In this document: piece after piece, positions 46,679 through 57,452 of the stretch | How positions within the stretch are numbered: position 1 is the first letter of the stretch | Layout: each line of letters starts with the position of its first letter | Assembly (NCBI RefSeq): GCF_002865645.1 | Contig: NW_020194562.1 | Span: 744,001 to 808,000 of the forward strand | Direction: 5' to 3' | Length of the DNA: 64,000 bases | DNA from: Hyaloscypha bicolor E | Taxonomy: Eukaryota > Ascomycota > Leotiomycetes > Helotiales > Hyaloscyphaceae | Notes under the pieces: generated by a model | Seen by the model: only the letters and a program-made list of their open reading frames with translations | What the model was told of the DNA's origin: nothing | Databases searched by the model: none | Program-made: the position numbers and the translations under genes

Positions 46679-46940
46679 TTTGTTGGTTTTGCCTGGTGGA
46701 GTGGGTTGAAGGGTAGTCATTGTAAGGTTGATTAGTTTGTTGGTTGTGTGCGGTGGATATGGGGTGGTAGAATATTCACTGTAAGGTTTATACCGAATAG
46801 CCGCGATTGTTTGTTGATTTTGTGTGCCTGGTTCGGCCCGAGGACATTTCATTATAAGGATGAACAGATTGCGGCATTTGTTTGTTGATTCTGGGTGGTG
46901 GGTTGGGTCGAGAAGTTATCGTATAGGATGCGTAGCAACA
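46679..46940. repeat. Degenerate minisatellite, four units of about 57-74 bp
   Basis: The word TTTGTTGRTT recurs at 46679, 46736, 46810 and 46881. Each is followed by a G/T-rich GGTGGRTTG-like stretch and then a variant of TATCACTGTAAGG(A/T). The units are diverged and of unequal length. Confidence 0.6.
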
Positions 46941-47419
46941 CGGGCTTGAGTACACTGAGGGCGCGTTGCTGAAGGGAAAGGGAAATCGACTCGGGAGGGA
47001 GATCCTGATACAGACTCCGACGACTGAGCTGATGAAATCCTCGATTTCTGGGCTTTCTCGTAATTTCATGCCGTTCCCTGATGGGTGCCTTATATGGAGC
47101 ATAGGGTTGAGCAGTATCTCTGCGAAATTCTCAAGCGGCTTATATCAGTGAACATCGATGTCAATGGACGAAGGTCGAAACAAACCTGGATTTACCTCGA
47201 CGCTTGCTACGATCCTAGCCGTGATGAGCAGACCTTATCGAGTTGACCCCTTTACTCCGGAATATATCAATATACCCCCCAACCCCTTTTGATCTTTGAG
47301 ATTGCAGAGTGATCCCCACCCACTGTAGTTCCGCCACAGGAGTCACCATCAGAGTAGGTGGAAATCGCAAAATAAAGAGTTGCAATGTTTAAGTTTTATT
47401 AGATAAGAGTTAGAATTTG
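46941..47419. other. Intergenic
   Basis: No gene supported. The last part should hold the 3' end of the minus-strand gene at 47420-48286. Confidence 0.5.
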
Positions 47420-48286
47420 TTACTTGGATAGCTTCTCACGATTCTCCTCCAGTTGAGAAAGTTCAGACTGGGAAATATCGCGCCCATCCCCGCAAGCCTT
47501 CCAAATCTCTCGAATCCACCACTCAAGCCTCTCTTTGGGGTCTACGATTACCCCAGATTTCTCAACATCCTCTTCTGACCCCTTGACGCTGCCATTCTTT
47601 ATACACTCCCTCCGAATCTGTCTAGCAATACCACCCATCTTCAGTACCCATCCGACTTTCCACATGGGTTCCCAATGAGTGTAACACCAGAAGACTACGA
47701 GAATGCAGCTAAATCCTTGCATACAAGTCTCGCCACCTTTAGTCGTGATGCCGTTGTGCCCAAACCAGTCTCTGAACGGCATGCCTGCAATACATAGCGC
47801 CAGCACTAGACCCGACACTATCGTAAAAGTGTGTCTTCTCCTTGAAAACAACGACAGACTGTGATATGGATTTGCGAGATATCGGGCAAAATCCACCATT
47901 AAATATCTTGCAAACCATTCGGTATGCACAGGGTGTTTCATCTCGAAAGGGAATCTTGCTTTCTGCGCAAAAGTCCCGAATGCCGATTCTAGACCCCCCG
48001 CCCATTGTTCTTTTTCTTGCCCGTTGGAAACTTGGATGTTGTTGGACCTATAGCCGCATACGATCGAGGTGACGAGAGGTACCATCATGGATATGAATAG
48101 GATTATCGACTGAAAAGATATTGCAATCTCGATTGGTTGTTCAAGGACGCCGGGCCCCAAAAAGAAGTAGGCCACAATACAGACCACGAACGGGATGTAT
48201 ACTAGCAGCATGAGTATGTAAACGATAATCAAGTCAAGGGGGGGCCATTGACGAAGATTTGGGACTGGCGGCGAAGATTTAGACAT
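47420..48286 (-). CDS. Four-helix membrane protein of unknown function
   Basis: A single-exon frame of 288 residues with four strongly hydrophobic segments at about 18-43, 53-78, 153-171 and 188-204. The loop between the second and third helices (about 80-150) contains EWFARYLMVDFARYLANPYH. The C-terminal 75 residues are charged and soluble (KERLEWWIREIWKACGD...). There is no signal peptide distinct from the first helix and no family I recognise. The clean frame and helix pattern argue for a real gene, probably lineage-specific. Confidence 0.7.
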   Translation of the reverse strand: MSKSSPPVPNLRQWPPLDLIIVYILMLLVYIPFVVCIVAYFFLGPGVLEQPIEIAISFQSIILFISMMVPLVTSIVCGYRSNNIQVSNGQEKEQWAGGLESAFGTFAQKARFPFEMKHPVHTEWFARYLMVDFARYLANPYHSLSLFSRRRHTFTIVSGLVLALCIAGMPFRDWFGHNGITTKGGETCMQGFSCILVVFWCYTHWEPMWKVGWVLKMGGIARQIRRECIKNGSVKGSEEDVEKSGVIVDPKERLEWWIREIWKACGDGRDISQSELSQLEENREKLSK

Positions 48287-50134
48287 GGTAGTGCCTGAAG
48301 ATTGCGCGAAGTAATGTTATCTGAATATGGGATTAAATGGGGGCGCAGACCAGATTAAATACAAGACGGAAGAACGAAGTTCGAGCTAACGCCAGAGACA
48401 GTCACAGACATGACGTGGATATCCTACCAAAAGTCACACATTCTGGATCACTAAAAATCCCGCCAGTAGACTGGACCCACATGGTATGCCACGATTTAAA
48501 TTGATAACCAAAAGTTTAATGGAGTTATACCAGATATACAGTTATGTGTTAACCAAGTTCCTGCAAAGATCGGAACATTACACACGAGATGAAGTGTAGT
48601 CCCTCGCAGCATAGTGCGAAATACAATTGCCTATGCAAATTCTCTACGTAAACGTTAAGCAGCGTACTCTTTGGCACAACACGTATTTTGCTCCTGTGTT
48701 TGTCATTAAAATACTCTATAAACATCCGACTTAAAACAGTGTACCTACAATTTTTGGCTGAGGTAACAAGACGAGGTGGTGGTCGTAGCGCAAAATCATC
48801 CACTCTGCTGCTTGAAATTATAGATTGTGCATAGCAAGGCATCTCGAAGCCTGAACAACTGTGCTGTCATCGTCCTCACTTAAATAGGGGATTACCCTCA
48901 CCATGAACAGAGGAAATTTAACCTTACCCCGCGGGCACTCCCCTAAATCTTTCCTAGATCTCGCCAATTATCGAGCGCAAAATAAAACGCAGCTTTTCTG
49001 AATGCTATAGCGGGAAGTCAAGGCGCAAAACCTATGAGAAAGGGCCCGTTAGCTTTAATCTTTTAAAAGACTGAAAGTTCCAGTGAACGATGCCTTTAAG
49101 TCGAAATACTTCCAGCGTGACAACTCAGTATGGTCACAAGTCTGGTAAACCATAATACTATTCTTGGCTCATGGCATCTTTTTGGGTCCAGCATTTCTCA
49201 TATTCTCTGCCATGAAAGGAACCTCTGTTTGCTTAAGGAATGAGATGTTAAGCTCGGGGGAATTATTATTCCTCGTTCTCACTTAAGTAACCGCCAGCTT
49301 ACAATAACAGAGTGTCATTTTTGTTTACCCTTTCAATTTGTAATCTGAAATACTATCCACGGATTTAGCACTGCTTTCCCATCTCTACGGCATTTAGATC
49401 TTCCCCTGGTAAGGCTGTACACTGAAATCTGTTCTTACGCATCGAATGCGGTGTGATTTGCTCATCATGTAAAAGCGGACCAAAGCCGAGAGGCGACATC
49501 TCTAAAGTCCGGAGCGCGAGGCCGGCTGCGGTGGGAGGCCGAAACCCCGCCACGAACGGGCATTCGCATCGCTATAAATGGCTGCAAAGTTACAATGGCA
49601 CAATGGTCATTGGTAGATCTGGAAGAATTCTAAACTATATCTAGACACCGCAGCAGCAACTTTGGTTGTAGCTAACCAGAGGTGGAAGGAAGCGCAGTGT
49701 GCTTAGAACTATTTCCTGACACGGATTCTCGGAGTGGATTCGTAAAACGATATTTCTATCGATGAGCAAGCAGAAATATATTAATAATGCCTTTCGGGTG
49801 TTCCGCAGCCTGGTAACCAACGAGGGCCGAACAGCGAGGCTACATACACCTCCTCACGGAATTTCCTCTTATAAAAAAAACCCTTCCCAGACCTCCTCAA
49901 GGTCTATCGTCCCATAAATTCACCTTGCATCTTCAAATCATTAAATAAACCAATCGCATCAAAAAAAATCTTCATCGGCATCTGTGCCGCAGCCAAAAAT
50001 CAAGGCCGCATTCACCACCCCACCATCCCACGCAAAAACTAAAGGCTACCGAACGCTCGATTTTCGAAACCACTCCAATTTCAACCCTACCAGAGACATC
50101 ATATCTTCTCACTCCCAACAACATACTCCGAAAA
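48287..50134. other. Intergenic, about 1.85 kb
   Basis: No gene, tRNA or repeat could be supported. Open frames are short and without motifs. The final 100-200 bases before 50135 are A+C-rich like a fungal 5' leader. Confidence 0.5.
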
Positions 50135-51079
50135 ATGGACGCAGAAATCTACTCCCCCTTCACCGTCACCACCACACCCTACAAAACCGTCAATTCCCAA
50201 CCCATACCCCTCTACGTGCTCCTCCCCAAGACTCTCCCTTCTGGACCAGCACCGATCATAATCCACATCCACGGGGGTTTCCTCTTCGCGGGGAACGCCC
50301 TGTATCCCGACTGGTCGACCTCTTGGTCGCGTCGCTACAATTTGGAACACAACGCCATCCGAATCAGCGCCAACTACCGCCTCGCACCCGAAGCCACTGG
50401 TCTCGAAATTCTCTCCGACATCCGAGATCTCCTAACCTGGGTGGAGAACGATCTCGCGGGGTGTTTAAAGAGCATCGGTAGTGATACTACTCCGGATCTG
50501 GAAAGAGTCCTGGTGTATGGCGAGAGTGCGGGAGGGTATCTAGCGATCCAGGCGGGGCTTATGAGGTCTGATCTTGTAAAAGCGGTCGTGGCTTGTTATC
50601 CGATGACATATCTTGATTCTCCCTGGTACGCAGAAATTGGGGACAAACATCCGTTTGGTATCCCTACTATTAATAGGGAAGAAACGCTTGATAAGTACCT
50701 GGCGACCATGGATCGGGGGAAGATTGTCACGGAGTCGGACCCGTACGCGAGAATGCCGCTCGCTGTTGCCGCGTTGCAGAACGGATTGTTCCCTGAGATT
50801 CTGGGGAAGGAGGATGAAATCTATCCTGCGAGAGTGCTAGAGAAGATGAGTGGCAAGGAGAAGGTGCCGTTTTTGTTTACGATGCATGGGACGGAAGACA
50901 GTGCTGTGCCGGCTGAAGAAACGAGGAGGTTTGCTCAGGCTTGGGAAGAAAAGTTTGGCAAGGGGAGGGTGGTGGCCAAGTTCGAGAAGGGAGAGCATGG
51001 TTTTGATGGAGAAGTTGAATATGAGGCGCCTTGGTTGCAGGAGGGGTTGAAAGCGGTGACGAAGGCTTGGATTGGGTAG
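50135..51079 (+). CDS. Alpha/beta hydrolase, HSL-type esterase/lipase
   Basis: The intronless frame encodes 314 residues with the full catalytic set of the hormone-sensitive-lipase-like alpha/beta hydrolases. IIIHIHGGFLF holds the HGG oxyanion motif (46-48). RISANYRLAPE (76-86) is the usual strand and turn. VYGESAGGYLA has the nucleophile Ser131, TEDSAVP supplies Asp255 and EKGEHGFD supplies His288. The enzyme should hydrolyse small esters; the substrate is unknown. No signal peptide or membrane segment is present, so it is probably cytosolic. The length is normal for the family. An A+C-rich leader precedes the ATG. Confidence 0.92.
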   Translation: MDAEIYSPFTVTTTPYKTVNSQPIPLYVLLPKTLPSGPAPIIIHIHGGFLFAGNALYPDWSTSWSRRYNLEHNAIRISANYRLAPEATGLEILSDIRDLLTWVENDLAGCLKSIGSDTTPDLERVLVYGESAGGYLAIQAGLMRSDLVKAVVACYPMTYLDSPWYAEIGDKHPFGIPTINREETLDKYLATMDRGKIVTESDPYARMPLAVAALQNGLFPEILGKEDEIYPARVLEKMSGKEKVPFLFTMHGTEDSAVPAEETRRFAQAWEEKFGKGRVVAKFEKGEHGFDGEVEYEAPWLQEGLKAVTKAWIG

Positions 51080-51610
51080 ATGGAAATAGAGATGAAAGGA
51101 ATAGAAAACCACTTCTAAGTTCTAACGAATTAACACAAATTAATTCTATCATTTGAGTGACATGAGAATCTCGGTCTAAAACAAACCAAATACTTAAGAA
51201 ATGAAAGGTCGATTTTCGATATTAGCACCCTGGCCACCTCAGCCATCCATTTTCCAATCATATTTAAATCCCTCCGTATCAAGCAAAGCTAACACAAAGT
51301 ACAACATTGTGCATCCTATCTCATCATCAGCTTGACGCCAATGGAGGAAGCTGTTATGGAATCTAATACCGAGCTGCGACCTCTGCAGGGAGAAGAGCGC
51401 AACTTTTGTTTGCATATTCCACGCTGAGCTGAAGACGATGGGTCTGGCGACTCCGCTAATTAGACAGCTCCAGTCCATCAATAAAGAAGTCAGCTCGAAG
51501 GACTCCGCGAATTGAGTTATCAGCGAGTCCTTGGTTCTGAACGAGAGTATGGATTTCTCCTGCTCGCTGAGAACTTCTTGAAATAAGCTCTCGCGAGCAA
51601 GGCTTAGGAC

Positions 51611-52151
51611 CAGTGTGTCAAAGGATTATTCAAGTTATTCAAGTTATTCATGAATATTCATGAATAACTTGAATAAAATATAAGTAATGAGCAGCTTAAA
51701 AAACTTGAGTAAAATAGAATAATTATTCATGAATAACATGAATAACCATGAATAGTCACGTGTAAGTCACGGGATTATTATAAATTGACACATATTTTAA
51801 TTTTAAAAAATAAATAAGGTGCTTATTAAGCAAGCTCATATAAGGGCACTTATATACTGATTTTCTATAATAATAAACTTGAAGTATTACTAAGGTTCAA
51901 TTTACTTACTAAGTGCTACTACCACCTAATTAGGTAGTGAGGTGGCACTAGGTGCGGCCCCCCCCGGGAGCCTTACCTAACTAGGCTAGCCATATCACGT
52001 GTAATAATCACGTGTGTTATTCAAGTTATTCATGAATATTCATGAATAACTTGAGTAATATATGAATAAAATATGAGTAACGGGGTTTATACTTGAATAG
52101 ATTATGAGTAACGGCCATTATTCTATTTTACTCTATTCATTTGACACACTG
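51611..52151. mobile_element. hAT-type MITE, 541 bp, 8-bp TSD CTTAGGAC
   Basis: The element has perfect 12-bp terminal inverted repeats, CAGTGTGTCAAA at 51611-51622 and its complement at 52140-52151, and perfect 8-bp duplications CTTAGGAC at 51603-51610 and 52152-52159. CAGTG ends with an 8-bp duplication are the hallmark of the hAT superfamily. There is no transposase, so it is non-autonomous. Removing it and one duplication restores an uninterrupted minus-strand frame (DPAVLSLARESL), which shows that it inserted in a coding sequence. The interior contains near-identical perfect palindromes at 51635-51676 and 52021-52054. Confidence 0.95.
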
Positions 52152-52429
52152 CTTAGGACTGCTGGATCTAATATCTTCTCGATACTTTCTTTGCGACTGG
52201 GTTGCTGCTTCTCAATTTACCAGCCCCTCACTTCGGCATCAGTAATTCATTTGATTTGTTGATACCACGTGGTCCACCTTGACCCAGACCAACGGACTCC
52301 GGGTAGCAGAAGATCGACAAAGACGTAAAGCACCGCGAGGCAAATGATAATGTCGTGACGCGGAACAAATATCGTTGCAAGTGGAGAGACGAACAGGACT
52401 GGAATACGGCATATGATAACTGCTCGGAC

Positions 52430-52493
52430 CTAAAGGTCAACGCCAATGCTCCGTTGATATGTCGCCGATGTTGGGAGACAACAAATTAGATAC
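52430..52493 (-). other. Surviving intron in the membrane-protein pseudogene
   Basis: This 64-nt segment starts GTATCT and ends CTTTAG on the minus strand and is phase 0. Its removal joins EQLSCRS to VRAVIICRIPV within the transmembrane region. Confidence 0.55.
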
Positions 52494-54870
52494 TGACCGA
52501 CAAGAAAGCTGTTCCCATGAATTGGAATTGGCAAGAGTTGCAAGAAGGTAGCTGTGGGTGGTAAGGACGACAAGATAGAGAAAGAAAATGATGCCAGCGT
52601 AGGCACTGATTGTGCAGGCGAATGCAATGAAGCCGACGAGCTTGACAATGAATGTGAAGGCAAATCCGCCAAGAAGACGGGTAATTACGAAGTAATTCAT
52701 GGCCGAAAAGGCCATCGACGTGAGGCAGTACGTGCCACAGCATGTGATCCACGTTCCGATTGCCCCAGCGGGCAAGAGCGATGTCATCAAGACAGTGGTG
52801 GCGCTGTGCTGCACCTCAAAAGTTATGAGACCTGCACTCTAAGATGCATTCCGTGCCCGGTCATGGTCAACATCAGAATATCGACGAGAGCTGGAATAGC
52901 GAAGACACTGAGGAGCGTGAATTGTTTGTACGCCGGCATTTTGTGCAGTTCGGAGTTCAAATCGACATCTATTTGACCTCTAGCATAGGCAGAAGGTAGT
53001 GCAGCTTGAGTCTCTTTGAAAATTGGAGGTTGATATTCAGGTTTGGAATAGTAATTGTAGTAGCTCTTTGACTGAAATCCTCCAAACTGGCCAGGCGATA
53101 CATCGAAATAAATTTCGCAACGAGAGCCAAGAGCGAAAAGCTCTGCAAAGCAGCAAAGGCAGCGGCCTGATCCGTTTCGTCATTGGAAAGCGCATTCCGG
53201 TCCGTTATTTCGATAGAAACCTCTTCGGGTGCGAGCTCTCGCATAACGAAAAATGTTGCCAAGACGAAGATGTCGCTGGTTGCGTTGAAATCTGGGTCGC
53301 CGAGGAGCTTTGTCAAGAAGTCGACGAATGCTTGAAGATCAATTCGATTCCTAGATCTCAGAATATTCGTGACCATCGCTTGAACTTCTTTGAACAATAA
53401 AAGGGCTGTGCGGAGGTCGGGATAGCGCCTTGAGATTGGCAGTGCCATTAACGACGGGAGTCGAGTAAATCTTCAATACTGACATCCCCATCGAGGTAAT
53501 CAACTGTGTTGATGGGTTTGAGCTGGTTCCAGGATGGCTTGTCAATGAGTCTTTCTAGGATAGCTGACTTCTGGTCGCTGAGGAATATGTCAGAGCCTGG
53601 ATTTAGAGCCGGAGATATTCTCATCAACAAAAGAAGGCAGCCTTCAGGTGACATCAATTCAATATCCTGGACGACCCGTGGCGGAAGGTCATGGGCAAGG
53701 TAAGAGTAAAGTTCCAACGAGCAAACGCAGCCTCCACGGCGAAGCATTGACATCTGTTGAAATCTCGGGATGTGAGGAACGCGTGCAGGATAGTGCCCAT
53801 CAAATCAACCACGTTCTTTGAGACGTAGATATCGAGGAAAGCTAAATCGTGGCAATGACATACTGCCCAAAATCGTCTCTCTTGGCGACGTTGAAACCCG
53901 AGTCAAGCCCAAGGAACACCCAAATGCCCCCCAATCGATCGTCAGGTGATAATTTCAGAGAAAGCGCCAAATCAATAATTGTTTGTTGAATTGTAGAGGA
54001 GCTATTAGTTATTGAATTGAACGAGTCGTCATTGGTGGTGACGAACTCGCTGAACGATGAGCCATATCTGCGGAGATCAGAAGGCTTACCCATTGCCACC
54101 AATGCTGCAACAGCTCTGGCCAAGTGCCGGTGTGAACTCTAGAGATCACCAATTCGTTAGGTCAAGGAATGCCTTCACCAGAAACAAGCAAATATCTCAA
54201 ACTCACGAACAAGGGTGAAATGTTCACGTCTATACGACCCTAAAGGACGGAAGGAACCGAGTAGGGTCGGCATAGGCAGCCGACGGAAAAGGATTGACTG
54301 CCACGCGAGAGAAAATATAGGACAAGATACTTAGCGGTGGCTGGCGTCATCGCAAGTCTAAGGCAGTACTCACTCCCCCAAAACCCTACCTCAACCCCAA
54401 ATATGATCTACGGGACTCACCAGTAAAGAAGGGTTCCATAAGTGTGAGATATTCGGACCCCGAAGAGATGCAACAAGGATATAATTGTGATCTTGGACTT
54501 GTGTTGAGCACAAGAGAACGCTTGGAACCTCTATGAAACCGAGGGCTGGTTGGATGCTGGCCTCTGTCATTTCGGAGGCATACTGGCTGGACAACAGGAT
54601 GTCCACAAGACTACATCGTGCGGATAAGAGGCACAATAATAAACAGTCGAAAACGAGCAGGTCTAGCCTTCGCTGCAGGTCCAGGCGTCTCAACCTGGGT
54701 CTGGGATGGCTCTCTAAGAAGGCGCATCGCCTCAAACCAGAGAAGAACGAATGGATACGCACAGTACATCTCGGGGAGGTTTGGGGCGCAACCTCATACA
54801 CGCAGGCCAGTGGTTCGTGATCGGATCCGTGACGAGTCTTCCGAATGCCCGGAAGCCGCCATGTCTCCCT

Positions 54871-55535
54871 GGGGATCATATTGCCTTTTATGATGTGCAA
54901 GATTGCTAGACGCGGGATGACTGGAAAGGGCAAGGGTCGTCTCCCAGATGTATGACAACCGGGTAAAGGGCTTGTCTGGTTGGCACGAATCCTTGATGCA
55001 TCCTGGATCTAAGGGAGCTGTGTTATTCCATGGAAGAAGAGAAGTTGGCGAGCAGGACCAGACGTTGAGACTTCCACGTGATTAGCCCCAAAACTGGTTA
55101 GCGTCCGCACTAGCCCCACGCTAAATGTCTCACTTTAACTGGGGCTCGGCCCCCCCCTGAAAACCTTCCAACCTTCAAAGTATTTTGACATTTCTCCTCG
55201 TTCATGCTTCGTTCCTGCGCCAATAAAAAACCAACATCACCGCTACGGCGGACCTGGATCTCCACATGCATCCGGAATCCCAGATAGACCACGGAACGCC
55301 AAGACGCAATAATTGATTTTCCTCCCTCCGCATCCTTGACAGCCCATCGGCGGTCCCGTCCGCGAGGGGAAACGGTACAGAGTAGTGGAAACATTGCACA
55401 CTGCATGGAATGTGCTCGTCTTTTGAATTCTTTGGCCGGATTGTCTTTAATTCTCAATTGCTATGTCACCATTGTTGGGCCGAATCCTGTTTCCCCCGGT
55501 ATGCCTTATCTCCCTTGGACAATAAAGATTGCCTC
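54871..55535. other. Intergenic between the pseudogene and the monooxygenase gene
   Basis: No gene is supported. A short inverted repeat TTAGCG...CGCTAA lies near 55099-55125, beside two AGCCCC words, and a CACGTG sits near 55076. This could be a transposon scar but I could not define ends. The right part should hold the 3' region of the monooxygenase gene. Confidence 0.4.
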
Positions 55536-56912
55536 TCAACTCATCTTCGTTACTCCATGCTTCATCAACGGAGACTCCATGAACACTGCCCAGTCATGCA
55601 CCGTCAAGGCAGTCTTGAAGGAAAGATTGACTTCTTCTGCGCCTCTCTTGATCAACTCTTCAGTGTATTCTGCAATCGATTCTTCTTTCTTGCTCCGCTC
55701 GTCGTTTATCTTTACTACAGCGGCGACGAAATTCGAAGCATCAAGTATACAATGATTAAGCCCTTGCCCACGATCTGACTTTGATTAGTTCTAGTTATTC
55801 GCACTTGTTTCACGACACTCAACTTACGGGGTGGAAGTGGATGGGCTGCATCCCCACAAAGAGTGATTCTCCCTTGGTGATTTTCAAATGGTACTGGAAC
55901 CCAGTACGCTATTGGGTCAATGTTGATGGTCGTATCATCCGGCATCCACAGATTAGCGGATCGAAAAGGTTCTGATAGCTGGCTGGCAGCGCTTTTGACC
56001 CTTGCCATTCGCTCTTCATTGCTCAAGCTAGCATCTCGTTGTCCCAACCAAGAAGAGCCTACTTGAAAGGCCCAAGTCTCGGGTTTGTCTGGGTCGGGCA
56101 TGTCTTGGACTAGGCCATGGTCAATAATTTGTTCGTGATTTATGACACAGAGGCTGGATACATACTAGCTACGAAACTGAAGATGCCTTTTGGACAGTAT
56201 CCGAAAAGATTTTGTGGGTGTCCTGACCTCACATGCAACGATTTTTCCGCCTCTCCATACTTAACAATAGACATGTTGTAGACGATTTCCAAGGGAGTAC
56301 TCCTCGCCTTTTCGAGCCCGAGTAAGATCTCCCGCACTTTCGATTTCGGACCATCGGCACCCACGAGCACGTCGCCATGATAAGTTGATCCATCGGAAAA
56401 GTGCGCGCTAACTCCTGGCCCATCTGATCGGTAAACAACCTCACGAAGAGTCTTTCTCCATTGTACTTCAATGCCCTCTGCACACAAAGCCCTGAGCTTT
56501 TTTCTCGACACACGCTTCATGTTCGGGGTGGATATGGTTTTGAGCACATCTCCAGTCTCGCTATTTCGGAATTCAATGGTATGATCGAGACCTGTTCTGA
56601 GCCCAGGATCACATTGTGTTTCAAACAAACGGTTGGCAAGATCCGTAGGAAGGAGTTGCTCTAGAATTGGTATTGACCAGTGGATTGCCAAGGTCCATTC
56701 TCTCGGCCGACTTATTCCTGGAGTTTCCGCATCAAATATTGTGTATTCAACACCAGCCTAAATCCGAGTGTTATCTTCCAACTCATTGGAGTAAAGTTTG
56801 GATGTGAGAGCCAAACCCTCTTCAGACCTTGTGCGATCAACAGGCCTGTTATTCCGGCACCTACGATGAGAACATGAGGACCAGCATTAGTATTGATATG
56901 ATCGTAAGTCAT
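55536..56912 (-). CDS. FAD-dependent monooxygenase (PF01494-type aromatic hydroxylase), four exons
   Basis: Exons on the minus strand: 56912-56817, 56757-56166, 56109-55828 and 55774-55536, with introns of 59, 56 and 53 nt that all start GT and end AG. The spliced frame is complete at about 402 residues. Motifs: VLIVGAGITG (Rossmann GxGxxG, about 15-23), DVLVGADGPKSKVR (the DG motif of the NAD(P)H/FAD fold, about 161-173) and ITLCGDAAHPLPPHRGQGLN (the GD motif that binds the FAD ribityl chain, about 311-330). The third and fourth exons meet inside this last motif, which confirms the splice. The family hydroxylates aromatic or other small substrates with NAD(P)H and O2; the substrate is unknown. 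The gene is divergent from the Zn2Cys6 regulator 540 bp away and may be its target. Confidence 0.9.
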
Positions 56913-57452
56913 TTTACCTGAGGCGGTCTATGTTCTTGGCGCTCCTGTTCTTGAAAGCTGACAAGCTCGGGGTGCCAGTGGGCAGCAGAGGGGCTTGGTA
57001 TTCACGTGACGAGCGCCGAGTCGAACAATGCTCAAAGTGTGCTTTCCATCATATTCAAGGGTGTAATTCATTTCATTTATAGCCCAACTGAAGCCCGCAA
57101 TACCAATCAGCTATTTTAAAGCACTTCTAAGCTTATAACCGTCAGTCAGTCCCATCCCTTTTTCTCAGGTTCTGTGAGAAATCGCTTAACCTGATTAGGA
57201 ACCATCATGCGATTCGCAAAAACGCGCCGGCAATTGCCTGCAAATCGCGAACTGCTACTGACCTCGAGCTGACCAACCCGACGTTTATCCCGCCTGTCAT
57301 CAATTGCCCCCTCATATACAAGTCACCACCTCCAGTGGAGGGTCGCAAAACACTTCCGATAACAGACTTTGACCACACTGGAAACCTCAAACGATGTGAA
57401 ACCATCTTCTTCGGTCTCAATACGATCGTTGTCGCCACGAGAACCGAAAACG
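56913..57452. promoter_or_regulatory. Shared divergent promoter region of the monooxygenase and regulator genes
   Basis: This 540-bp region separates two genes that start away from each other. It includes a CACGTG E-box-like palindrome at 57003-57008 and several CGG/CCG triplets of the kind that Zn2Cys6 proteins bind. No defined operator pair was identified. Confidence 0.5.

Larger units (their letters stand above)
51239..54870 (-). pseudogene. Multi-lesion pseudogene of a large fungal multipass membrane protein, interrupted by a MITE
   Basis: Successive minus-strand frames read as one protein: DHNYILVASL (about 54.5 kb), TIQQTIIDLALSLKLSPDD and GGIWVFLGLDSGFNVAKRDD (54.0 kb), LDIYVSKNVVDLMGTILHAF, IELMSPEGCLLLLMRISPAL (53.6 kb), SRRYPDLRTALLLFKEVQAM (53.4 kb), a membrane region at 52.5-52.95 kb, then RHDIIICLAVLYVFVDLLLP (52.35 kb) and QTKVALFSLQRSQLGIRFHN (51.4 kb). 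The joins need about five frameshifts (near 54.6, 53.84, 53.76, 53.45, 52.98 and 52.83 kb) and pass two in-frame stops near 52.2-52.25 kb (one a possible CGA-to-TGA). One normal intron is still recognisable at 52430-52493. I recall related long membrane proteins as common but uncharacterised in ascomycetes. The coding frame is split at 51611-52151 by the element listed next. Confidence 0.75.

Noticed and set aside
48287..50134. tRNA or 5S rRNA in the long spacer
   Set aside because: I looked for A- and B-box-like words (for example GGTTCGAATCC) and found none with a foldable partner.
55110..55457. A 115-codon minus-strand frame downstream of the monooxygenase
   Set aside because: It has no motif, lies beyond the monooxygenase stop and its composition is unlike that of the neighbouring genes.
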